Below are positions 24,234 through 32,389 of a stretch of DNA of 33,773 bases, piece by piece (within the stretch, counting starts at the first letter, position 1; the number at the start of each line of letters is the position of its first letter). The stretch comes from AG-12 sp027319585. GTDB lineage: Bacteria > Chloroflexota > Dormibacteria > Aeolococcales > Bog-877. A model generated the notes under the pieces. That model searched no databases and was not told where the DNA came from. It saw nothing but the letters and a program-made list of their open reading frames with translations. The DNA is taken from positions 1 to 33,773 of the forward strand of contig DAHVMY010000019.1 in NCBI GenBank assembly GCA_027319585.1. The letters are read 5' to 3'. Made by a program: the position numbers and the translations under genes.

Positions 24234-24428
24234 GTGCCCTGGATGCGGCGATGCGCCAACTGCGAACGGGAATTCCCGATCTATCGCCTCGCGGCGGTGC
24301 TGCTTGACGGCGAGATGAGTTCGGTGTGCCCGCGCTGCATGCAGTCCGAGCATGATCGGATCCAGGTCCCCTATGCGCCCCAGGCCCCGGGCGCGGCCCA
24401 GACCAGCACCTCCAGAACCTCGTGGTAG
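24234..24428 (+). CDS. 64-residue zinc-ribbon peptide upstream of pyrF
   Basis: A small soluble protein with two Cys pairs, CANC at 7-10 and CPRC at 32-35, the layout of a treble-clef or ribbon zinc site. The text between them (EREFPIYRLAAVLLDGEMSSV) looks structured. A Pro/Ala-rich tail follows. The GTG start has a strong GGAGG six bases upstream, and the stop overlaps the pyrF start by seven bases, so translation is coupled. A possible -10 TAGAAT is at 24195-24200. I do not recognise a named family. Confidence 0.72.
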   Translation: MPWMRRCANCEREFPIYRLAAVLLDGEMSSVCPRCMQSEHDRIQVPYAPQAPGAAQTSTSRTSW

Positions 24429-25309
24429 AGGAGCTCCGGGAGCCGTTCCTGGAGCGCCTTGCTGGACGGGCGGGAGCCCTTGGCGGCAGCCTGTGCGTTG
24501 GCCTGGACCCGGCGCTGGACGCACTGCCACACGATCTGGGCACCGATGCCTTGGCCGTCCGCCGCTTCTGCCTGGAACTGGTCGAGGCAACCGCCCCCTA
24601 CGCCTGCGCCTTCAAGCCGAACTCGGCTTACTTCGAGGCCCTGGGGGCTTCCGGCTGGGAGGTGCTCAGAGAGGTAGTGGCCGTCGCCAGAACCAGGGCA
24701 CTGGTCCTCCTGGACGCCAAGCGGGGTGACGTCGGGCACACCGCAGAGGCCTACGCCAGCGCGGTGTTTGACCAGATCGGCGCGGACGCCTGCACCGTCA
24801 ACCCGTATCTGGGCTACGACGCGCTTGAGCCGTTCCTACGCCGCCGCGGCCGCATGACCTTTGTCCTGTGCCGCACCAGCAACCCGGGGGCCGGGGACTT
24901 CCAGGACCTGCGCCTGGCGGCAACCGGCGACCCCCTGTACCTGGAGGTGGCGAGGCGGGCTCGCGCCTGGGCGGATATGGACAACGAGCCGAGGGTGGGA
25001 CTGGTGACCGGAGCCACCTGGCCCAAGGAGCTCACCCAGATCCGGGCGGCAGCACCCGGGCTGCCACTGCTCATACCTGGGGTGGGAGCGCAGGGTGGCG
25101 ACCTCGCGCTGGCGGTCGAGGCGGCCCGCGGGGTGGAGCGATCGGGTCCCTACCTCCTGAGCATCTCGCGGGGAATCACCGGCGCCTCCAGGGAGCCGAA
25201 CTTCGCCGAGGCAGCGGCGACGGCTGCTGCGGGGTATCTGGCCCGCCTCCAAACCCTGACCCAGGCCGCGACGCCGCTGCAGGGGGCGCCCGCTGCGAGT
25301 ACCCTCTAA
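24422..25309 (+). CDS. pyrF: Orotidine-5'-phosphate decarboxylase (PyrF, type 2)
   Basis: A 295-residue enzyme that makes UMP from OMP, the last step of pyrimidine synthesis. The catalytic D-x-K-x2-D is D98, K100 and D103 in LLDAKRGD. SLCVGLDP near 23-30 and CAFKPNSAYFE near 62-72 mark the longer type 2 branch found in mycobacteria and related lineages. PGVGAQGGD near 225 is the phosphate loop. The GTG start overlaps the zinc-ribbon gene. Other pyr genes are not in the window. Confidence 0.93.
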   Translation: MVEELREPFLERLAGRAGALGGSLCVGLDPALDALPHDLGTDALAVRRFCLELVEATAPYACAFKPNSAYFEALGASGWEVLREVVAVARTRALVLLDAKRGDVGHTAEAYASAVFDQIGADACTVNPYLGYDALEPFLRRRGRMTFVLCRTSNPGAGDFQDLRLAATGDPLYLEVARRARAWADMDNEPRVGLVTGATWPKELTQIRAAAPGLPLLIPGVGAQGGDLALAVEAARGVERSGPYLLSISRGITGASREPNFAEAAATAAAGYLARLQTLTQAATPLQGAPAASTL

Positions 25310-25314
25310 GCGTC

Positions 25315-26070
25315 TTGCTTAGCCTGGGAGCGGCGAGAACCGGGGTGCTGGCCAGCTGTGCCGCGCTGAGTCTGGCGGGTTGCGCGCTGTCGTCCCCGCC
25401 GGCGGTGCATGCTCATCGCACCCCCACCAGCACCCCCAGCGCGACGCCGACTCCTTTGCCGCAGGCGGTGACGGTGATAGCCCCAGACGGGGTCAACTTT
25501 CGCACCGACCCTTCCACCACCGCACCGGTGGTGGGGGTGGTCGCCCAGGGAGTGACCCTGCCAGTCCTCTCCAAGACCGGAGTCGACGGCGGGTGGTGGC
25601 AGGTAAAGGGAAGCACCGCGACCGGGTGGATCACCGCGAACCCGGAGTACACATCGACGGCATCCTTCCAGAGCTACCAATCGACGGGCAATCCAAGCTG
25701 GTCCGCTCTCTTTCCCTCCAGCTGGACGTTTGCCCAGTCCACCCCCGGGACCATCTCCTTCAGCGGCCAGGGCGGGCAGGTGATCACCGTCACCACCGCC
25801 GCCAGCACCGCCAAGCTGCCGCCGGGGGCGCCGGCGGGGACCGGAGAGAAGTCGGTGACCTCGGTGGAGGTCTACGGGATCACAACCGCCCTGGTGACCT
25901 ACGCGGTCAGCACCGGCTATCTGGCTGCGGTCGCCTTTCAGGGGAGTCCCGGGGTGGCCTTCCTGATCACGGCCAAGGGCAGCTCCGACAGCATGGCCGC
26001 CACCTTCACGGTCTTTCTAGAGGCGTTCAAGTTTGCGCTTCCGGCCCCGAGTCCCAAGCCGAGCCCCTGA
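25315..26070 (+). CDS. Lipoprotein with SH3b domain
   Basis: A predicted 251-residue lipoprotein. With TTG 25315 as start the signal peptide has one Arg, a hydrophobic stretch and the lipobox LAGC, with Cys at residue 23. GTG 25345 would leave a very short signal. A Thr/Pro linker is followed by a bacterial SH3 domain at about 50-110 (VTVIAPDGVNFRTDPSTTAPVVG...WWQVKGSTATGWI), a fold that often binds cell-wall peptides. The remaining 140 residues form an unrecognised beta-rich domain. The end overlaps the convergent recombinase gene by 44 bp. The start is uncertain; the surface location is a confident inference. Confidence 0.82.
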   Translation: MLSLGAARTGVLASCAALSLAGCALSSPPAVHAHRTPTSTPSATPTPLPQAVTVIAPDGVNFRTDPSTTAPVVGVVAQGVTLPVLSKTGVDGGWWQVKGSTATGWITANPEYTSTASFQSYQSTGNPSWSALFPSSWTFAQSTPGTISFSGQGGQVITVTTAASTAKLPPGAPAGTGEKSVTSVEVYGITTALVTYAVSTGYLAAVAFQGSPGVAFLITAKGSSDSMAATFTVFLEAFKFALPAPSPKPSP

Positions 26071-27025
26071 GCTCGTCGGGTGCCGCCAGGCGGCGCGAGA
26101 ACTCACGGTAGGCCGCCGTGCGGGCCTGGTCCACCACCTTGGTGTATCCCTGCATGGTGTTGAGGTTGGCGTGTCCCAGCACCTCCTGCACCAGCCGGAC
26201 GTTGCCGGTTATGGTCAGCAGCTCGGTGGCCGTGGTGTGGCGCAGCACGTGCGGTGACCGCAGCGCCTCCAGACCCCGCTCGCGGCGCAGGCGGGAGACG
26301 ATGTGGCGGGCGCCGGCCGCCGTGAGCCGGCGTGATCCTGAGCTCCGGGAGTGCCGGTCGTAGTTCAGGAAGAGCGCGGGTTCGCGGTCCTGCCGTGCCC
26401 CCAGGTAGTCGGTGATGGCGGCCATCGCTGCGGGGGTGAGATGCACCACCCGCTCCTTGGATCCCTTGCCCCTGACCACGAGCCGGCCGCTGCGGCTGAG
26501 ATCGCTTCGGTTGACGCGGAGCGCCTCGGAGATCCGGCAGCCGGTGCTGAGTAGAAAGTGGACCAGCGCCTGGTCTCTGAGATCCGGCTCCGTGCCCCGC
26601 GAGTGGTGGGCGAGGAGGGAGCGGGCGTCATCGGTGGTGAGCGGCTTGGGCAGAGGGGCAGCGACCCTGGGTATGTCGATGTGCAGCCCGAGGTCCTCTC
26701 CGACCCATCCCTCCCGCAGGGCATAGCGCAGCAGGCCTCTCAGCGCCTGCAGTCGGCGCGCCCGCGAACTCAGTGCCAGTGGAGACTCCCCCAGATGTCG
26801 CTGGTAGGCGCGGACCAACTCACGCGAGAGCTCAGAGATGGCCTGCGGAGACCGCTTCAGTCCTCGCCAAAAGTCGAGAGCGGTCCGAAGGTCGGTGGCG
26901 TAGGCCCTGATGGTCTGGGGGCTGCGCGCCCGGTCCACCGCGAGGTAGGTCAGATACTCCTCGACCGCGTCGTCGAGCGACAACGGGATCCCGGCTCGGT
27001 CGGATTCGTCCGGATCCTTGGTCAC
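26027..27025 (-). CDS. Tyrosine recombinase, XerC/XerD-like
   Basis: A 332-residue site-specific recombinase. The N-terminal SAM-like DNA-binding domain spans about 15-110. The catalytic set is complete: R164 in GCRISEAL, the Lys in GKGSKER near 187-190, H259 and R262 in HVLRHTT, H285 in LGHANL and the nucleophile Y294 in QGYTKV. Length is slightly above XerC/D (about 300) because of an acidic N-terminus and a 25-residue tail. It could be the chromosome-dimer resolvase, but I see no integron, phage or dif-like site beside it. The GTG start overlaps the stop of the upstream membrane-protein gene by four bases (GTGA), so the pair is coupled. Confidence 0.9.
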   Translation of the reverse strand: MTKDPDESDRAGIPLSLDDAVEEYLTYLAVDRARSPQTIRAYATDLRTALDFWRGLKRSPQAISELSRELVRAYQRHLGESPLALSSRARRLQALRGLLRYALREGWVGEDLGLHIDIPRVAAPLPKPLTTDDARSLLAHHSRGTEPDLRDQALVHFLLSTGCRISEALRVNRSDLSRSGRLVVRGKGSKERVVHLTPAAMAAITDYLGARQDREPALFLNYDRHSRSSGSRRLTAAGARHIVSRLRRERGLEALRSPHVLRHTTATELLTITGNVRLVQEVLGHANLNTMQGYTKVVDQARTAAYREFSRRLAAPDELRGSAWDSGPEAQT

Positions 27026-28137
27026 TGCAATCCCCAGTGTCGGTCGGCGCGCCCTCGCCCTCTCGCGGCGCGACCCATCGACCGCAGGGCCGGTTGGGCC
27101 CTGGAACCTCGACCCGGTGGTGGCATCGGAAAGTGCCTTGCCGACGGGCCCCGGTGCACGGACGCAGCCAGCACTTGCGCCGGCTGGGACGTGGCGGGAT
27201 GGGCGCCCACCATCGCCAGCTCGCCAGACGGCTTACGCATGGCAGCTGGGGGCAAGGGCAGCTCGGGATGGGGCGACGGGCATGCGGCCTTCGGCCCTAG
27301 GCCGTTCCGGAAGGCCCGGGAGTGCAGCATCCGGTGGAGACTCCGGATCGGAGGTAGGCAGGCCGCAGGGCTGGGGGAAGCGGGCGGCACGGGGCCGGGA
27401 CCGGATCGGGGCGGGGGAGAAGACGCCACCGCGGTTGTCCCAAGCGGGGCCATCACGATCACCACCGGCTGGAATGGAGTCGGCCGAGCGGTCGCGGTGT
27501 TGCCGGCGGAACGGGCGCGGGACCCGCTCCGTCGGCTCGGCTCGGTACCCGCGCGATGGGGGCTGACCGGGGTCGACGCGCTCTGACCCGGGGGAGGGAG
27601 CAGCGCCTGGGTGCCGCCTGCCACGAGCGGTGGTGCCGTCTGGCCGACCATGGGCTGCAATTCAGGCGAAGTCACCGCCGCCGTCAGGGCGATGGCTCCC
27701 ACACCGGCCACGACAGCGGTGGCGGCAGTCGCCCCCAACCACCATGAGGAGCGATGAAGCCTGGCAAGCCACGCCAGCGGGACGACGCCGATGCCAGCCA
27801 ATCCCGCTCTCCTGGGCCGGAGAGAGGGGGCAGTGGGGCCAACTGGAGCGCTCGATCCGGTGAACAGCGCGGCTGTCTGAGCCAGCCGCACCTCCAACCA
27901 GCGCTCCATCGCCCAAGCGGATGGGAAGTCTGAGGGGGTCGCCAGCCCGAAGTCGACCACCACCTGCTGGGCGGTGAGCACGGCCATGGTCCGGTCGTGG
28001 GTCAGAGGCAGCGCCCTCCGCTCCAACCAGGGTCGAAGTAGTTCCTCCACCAGGACCGGGTCGGCGAGATCGCCGACGAGGGAGATCCGGAGAAAGGCGG
28101 CAGCGAGGGGATCGCCGACCGCGGCAACCTCAGCCAT
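27022..28137 (-). CDS. Single-helix membrane protein with Pro-rich tail, unknown
   Basis: A 371-residue protein I cannot assign. Residues 1-95 look like a helical soluble domain (LRISLVGDLADPVLVEELLRPW, TMAVLTAQQVVVDFGLATPSDF). A hydrophobic helix lies at about 132-155. The rest is rich in Pro, Ala, Arg and Ser and is probably disordered. The layout recalls anti-sigma-like proteins, but no sigma gene is adjacent and no zinc motif is seen. Its stop overlaps the recombinase GTG, which supports the frame being real to its end. ATG 28137 has no ribosome site of its own, whereas a strong one lies 37 bases upstream, before an in-frame GTG and a TGA. Confidence 0.62.
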   Translation of the reverse strand: MAEVAAVGDPLAAAFLRISLVGDLADPVLVEELLRPWLERRALPLTHDRTMAVLTAQQVVVDFGLATPSDFPSAWAMERWLEVRLAQTAALFTGSSAPVGPTAPSLRPRRAGLAGIGVVPLAWLARLHRSSWWLGATAATAVVAGVGAIALTAAVTSPELQPMVGQTAPPLVAGGTQALLPPPGQSASTPVSPHRAGTEPSRRSGSRARSAGNTATARPTPFQPVVIVMAPLGTTAVASSPPPRSGPGPVPPASPSPAACLPPIRSLHRMLHSRAFRNGLGPKAACPSPHPELPLPPAAMRKPSGELAMVGAHPATSQPAQVLAASVHRGPSARHFPMPPPGRGSRAQPALRSMGRAARGRGRADRHWGLQ

Positions 28138-28140
28138 CAG

Positions 28141-28184
28141 TCATGGCCGCCGAAATTGCCATCGCACGAGGGTCTCACCTCCCC
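28141..28184 (-). promoter_or_regulatory. Strong ribosome site and 8-codon leader ending in TGA
   Basis: On the minus strand GGGGAGGTGAG (28184-28174) precedes a GTG at 28167. This opens an eight-residue frame (VRWQFRRP) ending at TGA 28143-28141. The frame is the same as the membrane-protein gene, which restarts at ATG 28137 one codon later. Either a leader peptide feeds re-initiation or the TGA interrupts the original start. The rest of the gap to 28369 shows nothing I can call. Confidence 0.4.
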
Positions 28185-28369
28185 TAGAACGCGGCTCGGG
28201 CGAAAACGGGACACCGCCCAGGACCTGCGCCGCCGGTCTGGGCAAACCACCAAAGCCATCCTGCCGGGGACCCCACCGCGATCGGCCAGGGCCCAGGCTC
28301 GAACTCGCTCGCAGGTCCGATGCTAGACCAACCGGGAGGCGGCCACCGCCAATGGCTGTAACGGTTTCG

Positions 28370-29515
28370 TCAGTGGGAGTCTTCGTGCTGCAAATGCTCC
28401 ACAACCCAATCGATCGCCCGGGTCAGAGTGCCGACATCATCCGGATCCACTGCGGGGAACAGCCCCAGGCGGAGCTGGTTCCGGCCCAGCTTGCGGTAGG
28501 AGTCGGTGTCCACGATGCCGTTGGCCCGGAGAACCCGGGAGACCGCCGCAGCCGGCACCGATGGGGCCAGATCGATCGTGGCCACGACCGGGCTCCGTTC
28601 CTCTGGACGGCCCACGAACGGGGAGGCGAACCAGCTGGCCTCGGCCCAGCTGTAGACCAGTTCGGCCGAGCGCCGCGATCGCGCCGCCGCCGCGGCCAGC
28701 CCCCCCTGGTCGAGCATCCAGGTGAGCTGCTCGGCGAGGAGGAATAGGGTGGCGATCGCGGGGGTGTTGACGGTCTGGCCCTGGCGCGAGTTGTCGATCG
28801 CGGCTGCCAGGTCGAGGAAGCTGGGCACCCAGCGCGCGGATGAGCACAGGCTGCGGGCGCGCTCCACCGCCCGCGGCGAGAGGATCGCGATCCAAAGCCC
28901 ACCCTCGGACGCGAAGCACTTCTGGGGGGAGAAGTAATAGACGTCGGTGGCGCCGATCTCCACCTCCATCCCGCCGGCGGCCGAGGTTGCGTCCACCAGC
29001 ACCAGTTGCTCGGGGTCGCCCAGACGCCGGATCGGCATGGCGACCCCGGTCGAGGTCTCGTTCTGGGTCAGGCAGTAGCAGTCGACCTCAGGGCTCGACG
29101 CTGGCTGAGGGTGGGTGCCTGGATCTGAGGTTATGACCTGGGGAGCGTCAAGGTGGGGCGCCGAGCTCGCCTCCTGGGCAAATTTCGACGAGAACTCGCC
29201 GAACACGAGATGCTGGCTGCGTCGCTCTATGAGGCTGAACACCGCCACATCCCAGAAGCACGTCGCACCCCCGTTGCCAAGGACCACCTCGTACCCGTCC
29301 GGGAGGGCAAACAGCTGCCCCAGTTGCTCCCGCACTCTTAGCACCAGCTCGCGCACGGGCGGCTGCCGGTGGCTGGTGCCAAGGAGTGCGCTACCCCGGC
29401 TCGCCAACCCGGCCAAGGCCAATGCCGGTACCTTAGAGGGGCCAGACCCGAACCGGCCGTCCGCAGGTAGCAGATCCTGTGGTATGACTGGGATCGAACC
29501 ACTACCGGTAGTCAT
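28370..29515 (-). CDS. serC: Phosphoserine aminotransferase, actinobacterial type
   Basis: A 381-residue PLP enzyme that makes 3-phosphoserine from 3-phosphohydroxypyruvate. It shows the sequence type known from mycobacteria and relatives: LLPADGRFGSGPSKV near 15-30, LLGTSHRQPPV and PDGYEVVLGNGGATCFWD. The PLP Lys is in YYFSPQKCFASEGG near 215. Length matches that branch. ATG 29515 is chosen because upstream codons run antisense through the divergent aminotransferase. It has no Shine-Dalgarno; TACACT lies eight bases upstream, so the message may be leaderless. serA and serB are not in the window. Confidence 0.93.
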   Translation of the reverse strand: MTTGSGSIPVIPQDLLPADGRFGSGPSKVPALALAGLASRGSALLGTSHRQPPVRELVLRVREQLGQLFALPDGYEVVLGNGGATCFWDVAVFSLIERRSQHLVFGEFSSKFAQEASSAPHLDAPQVITSDPGTHPQPASSPEVDCYCLTQNETSTGVAMPIRRLGDPEQLVLVDATSAAGGMEVEIGATDVYYFSPQKCFASEGGLWIAILSPRAVERARSLCSSARWVPSFLDLAAAIDNSRQGQTVNTPAIATLFLLAEQLTWMLDQGGLAAAAARSRRSAELVYSWAEASWFASPFVGRPEERSPVVATIDLAPSVPAAAVSRVLRANGIVDTDSYRKLGRNQLRLGLFPAVDPDDVGTLTRAIDWVVEHLQHEDSH

Positions 29516-29529
29516 CAGGAGGAAGTGTA
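29480..29529. promoter_or_regulatory. Overlapping divergent start signals of serC and aminotransferase
   Basis: TACACT on the minus strand (29529-29524) would be the serC -10 and sits between the aminotransferase ribosome site AGGAGGA (29517-29523) and its TTG start. On the plus strand TGG-TATGAC (29480-29488) is an extended -10-like site inside serC coding sequence. A perfect palindrome ACTACCGGTAGT lies at 29501-29512, over serC codons 2-5 and in the would-be leader of the aminotransferase. The signals are by eye; the ribosome site is the surest. Confidence 0.5.
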
Positions 29530-30741
29530 TTGCCTTCGGCCCCGGGACCCACCACTTCACTGTCGCGCCGGGTTCGCGCAATCTCAGAGTCCGCCACCCT
29601 GGCCATGGACCGGCGGGCCAAGGAGCTGGTGGCGACGGGGGAGAAGGTCATCTCGTTCGCCGCTGGGGAGCCGGACTTCGCCAGCCCGGAGGTGGCGGTG
29701 GCCGCCGCCGAGCGGGCCTGCCGCAACCCCAGGGCCCATCACTACAGTCCGGCCGCGGGCCTTCCCGAGCTGCGCGAGGCGGTCGCCGCCAAGACCAGGC
29801 GGGATTCGCAGCTGCCGGTCACCGCCGCCAACGTCATGATCACCAGCGGGACCAAGCAGGCGGTGGCGCACGCGTTCACGCTGCTGCTCGACCCCGGTGA
29901 TGAGGTCCTGATCCCCACCCCGCACTGGGTGACGTTCCCGGAGGCCGTGGCGCTGGCCGGCGGCGTCCCGGTGCCGGTCTACAGCGATGAGACCACCAAC
30001 TTCAAGGTGTCGGTCGCCGACCTGGAGCGATGCACCACCGAACGGACCAAGGTGTTGCTGTTTGTTTCACCCTCCAACCCGACCGGAGCCGTGTACACCC
30101 GGGAGCAGATGCAGGCGATCGGGCGCTGGGCGGAGAGCCGGGAGCTGTGGGTGGTGTGCGACGAGATCTACGACCAGTTCACCTACGAGGGAGCGGAGTT
30201 CAACTCCCTGCCGGCGGTGGTCCCCGAGCTCCAACCCCGGGCGATCTGCCTGAATGGGGTCGCGAAGGCCTACGCGATGACCGGGTGGCGCGTGGGTTGG
30301 ATGGTGGCGGCCCCGGAGGTCATCAGGGCTGCCATCAACTTGCAGTCCCACGTGTGCGGCAACATCAGCAACGTCTCCCAATTCGCCGCCCTCGCCGCCT
30401 TGGAGGCCGGACTCGATCCGGTGGAGCGGATGCGTGCGATCTTCGCCGAGCGCAGGGAGCGGATCGCTGCCCGACTGGGAGCTCTGCCCGGATTCGAATG
30501 CCCACCGCCCGAGGGCGCCTTCTACGTCTTTCCCTCCGTGCGCGGCGTGCTGGGACGGAGGGTGGCGGGACGGGCCGTCCAGGGCTCGGCGGATTTGGCG
30601 GACATCCTGCTCGATGAGGCCAAATTGGCGGTGGTCCCCGGGGACGCGTTTGGCGCCCCTGGGTATCTGCGCTTCTCGTACGCGTTGAGCGCGGAAGACC
30701 TGGAGACGGGGATGGAACGGCTCGAGACCCTCCTGGGCTGA
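29530..30741 (+). CDS. Class I/II aminotransferase (aspartate/prephenate type)
   Basis: A 403-residue PLP enzyme of aspartate aminotransferase subgroup Ib. LSRRVRAISESATLAMDRRAKEL at the N-terminus and ISFAAGEPDF near 40-50 are typical. The PLP Lys is in NGVAKAYAMTGWRVGW near 240, and the Arg that binds the substrate carboxylate is in LRFSYAL near the end. Likely reactions are aspartate/2-oxoglutarate or prephenate transamination; sequence alone does not separate them. TTG 29530 has an ideal AGGAGGA six bases upstream, and the family alignment also starts here. The serC start is 14 bases away on the other strand. Confidence 0.93.
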   Translation: MPSAPGPTTSLSRRVRAISESATLAMDRRAKELVATGEKVISFAAGEPDFASPEVAVAAAERACRNPRAHHYSPAAGLPELREAVAAKTRRDSQLPVTAANVMITSGTKQAVAHAFTLLLDPGDEVLIPTPHWVTFPEAVALAGGVPVPVYSDETTNFKVSVADLERCTTERTKVLLFVSPSNPTGAVYTREQMQAIGRWAESRELWVVCDEIYDQFTYEGAEFNSLPAVVPELQPRAICLNGVAKAYAMTGWRVGWMVAAPEVIRAAINLQSHVCGNISNVSQFAALAALEAGLDPVERMRAIFAERRERIAARLGALPGFECPPPEGAFYVFPSVRGVLGRRVAGRAVQGSADLADILLDEAKLAVVPGDAFGAPGYLRFSYALSAEDLETGMERLETLLG

Positions 30742-30897
30742 CCGGAGGCCGCCGGACCCGGAGCGGCAGGGCGCGGCACCTGGTCCGGGCGTTCGCTATG
30801 GTGGCCACTGTGGTTGAAGTCGCCAGACCCCGGGGGGCATCGTTCGTCGCACACACGCCCAGTCGACGCGAGGGATCGGACATAGGAGCGGCCACCG

Positions 30898-32376
30898 GTG
30901 GTGGATGATGGGGCCGAACCCACGGCACCATGGCTGCCGGCGATCCGGATCGCCTTCGGGGCCATCCTCCTGATCGACGCCATTCTCGAGTACCAGACGG
31001 GAACCTATCAGGTGTTCGTCAGCCTGCTGTACTCGAACGCCTCCGTCAGTCCGGAGCCGCTGCGCGGCGCCCTGGTGTTCGCGGCCGAGCTCATCGGCCA
31101 CCAGCCCGCGGTCTGGAACGCGATCCTAGCGGCCACGGAGCTCGTGCTGGGCCTGGGCGTCATGCTCGGTCTGGGCGCGGCATGGTGTCTGGTAGCGGCT
31201 CTGCCGCTCTTCGCCGGCATCTGGGTGTTCGGCCAGGGCCTGGGCCTGCCATTCGCGGCAGGGACCACCGACCTGAACTCCGGTCCGCTGTACATCCTGC
31301 TGAGTCTGGTGCTCTTGCTCGGACGCAGCTGGCGGAAGTGGAGCGTGTTCCGCTGGGTGCGGCCCGAGGGAAGTCCTCTGGGCCGTCGACGCGCCGTGGT
31401 CGCGGCTGGATCGGCCATCGCCCTCGCTGGGGTGGCGACCCTCACCTGGGGCAGCGTGAACGCGGTCCGGCGCCAGCCCGGGGTGGAGGGGCCGCCCGCG
31501 GTAGGAGGGGCGGCTCTGGCCTTCGACGCGCAGACCAATCAGGACGTCTTCTTCGGCGGCTGCGACTACCTCGCCTGCTCCGGCGCCACCTGGCTCTGGG
31601 ATGGTCACCGCTGGCTGCGGGCCGCTGGTCAGCCCGCCCCGCCGGAGATGGGTTACGCGGGGGCCGCGTATTCCGGGCAGCGGCGAGCGGTCGTGCTGTT
31701 CGGAGGAGCGACCGAGCAGGGGCTGGGCCCAGCCCTCGACTCCACGTGGGTCTGGAACGGCCGGAGCTGGAGCCGGTTGAAGTTCACCGAACCACCACCC
31801 GGTCGTCGCTTCCCGGCCATCGCGTACGACCCCAGCACCAAGCAGCTACTCATGTTCGGCGGCGACGACGCGTCCGGCAAACCCCTGGCCGGCACCTATG
31901 TGCTCACATCCTCGGGCTGGCGTCAGCTGAGGCTCAAGATTGAGCCGTCCGCACGGACCGCCGCCGCGATGGCCTGGGACCCCGGCCTGAACGCCCTCCT
32001 TCTTTACGGCGGCAGCAACGGCAGCGCCCGCCTCAGCGACACCTGGGCCTGGACGGGTCAAGACTGGACCAGGCTCAGCTCCCGGCGATCCCCCGGGCCC
32101 CTCGCCTACATTGCGATGTCCACCGACCCCACCGACTCAGGGGTCCTGCTCTACGCGGGCGCGGGAGCCTCGGAGCGGACCTGGAGATGGGGGAGGGGAG
32201 GTTGGACACCGGTAGTTGCCAGAGGCCAAGCACCGCCGGTGTACAGCTTCATGGCGATGGCACCAGCTCCATCCGGCAGGGGTGTGCTGCTCGTGGGCGG
32301 CGCCACCAGCTCGGGAAGTGGCTTCAGCGCCCAGGCTTGGCTCTGGAACGGTTCGGGTTGGAACCGGCTGACCTGA
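30898..32376 (+). CDS. Fusion of DoxX-like membrane domain and Kelch propeller
   Basis: A 492-residue protein of two parts. Residues about 12-145 form four hydrophobic helices in a DoxX-like layout, including IRIAFGAILLIDAILEY and AATELVLGLGVMLGLGAAW. A fifth helix follows at about 165-187. Residues about 200-492 hold six Kelch-type repeats, each with an FGG or YGG-like strand end and a W-x-W-x-G-x2-W close (for example STWVWNGRSWSRL, DTWAWTGQDWTRL). Six repeats would make a complete propeller, probably outside the membrane. GTG 30898 or 30901 follows GGAG. Function is unknown; sensing, scaffolding or a redox role are guesses. It ends 13 bp from the convergent dehydratase. Confidence 0.82.
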   Translation: MVDDGAEPTAPWLPAIRIAFGAILLIDAILEYQTGTYQVFVSLLYSNASVSPEPLRGALVFAAELIGHQPAVWNAILAATELVLGLGVMLGLGAAWCLVAALPLFAGIWVFGQGLGLPFAAGTTDLNSGPLYILLSLVLLLGRSWRKWSVFRWVRPEGSPLGRRRAVVAAGSAIALAGVATLTWGSVNAVRRQPGVEGPPAVGGAALAFDAQTNQDVFFGGCDYLACSGATWLWDGHRWLRAAGQPAPPEMGYAGAAYSGQRRAVVLFGGATEQGLGPALDSTWVWNGRSWSRLKFTEPPPGRRFPAIAYDPSTKQLLMFGGDDASGKPLAGTYVLTSSGWRQLRLKIEPSARTAAAMAWDPGLNALLLYGGSNGSARLSDTWAWTGQDWTRLSSRRSPGPLAYIAMSTDPTDSGVLLYAGAGASERTWRWGRGGWTPVVARGQAPPVYSFMAMAPAPSGRGVLLVGGATSSGSGFSAQAWLWNGSGWNRLT

Positions 32377-32389
32377 CTTCGCCTTCCGC

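Noticed and set aside
26558..27586. A 342-codon plus-strand frame over the recombinase and membrane-protein genes
   Set aside because: The recombinase on the minus strand has a complete catalytic set. The minus frame upstream is coupled to it by a 4-bp overlap, which favours that strand.
26027..28137. Integrated mobile element around the tyrosine recombinase
   Set aside because: Flanking genes are ordinary, there are no direct repeats or att-like tRNA ends near it, and no excisionase or cargo is seen.
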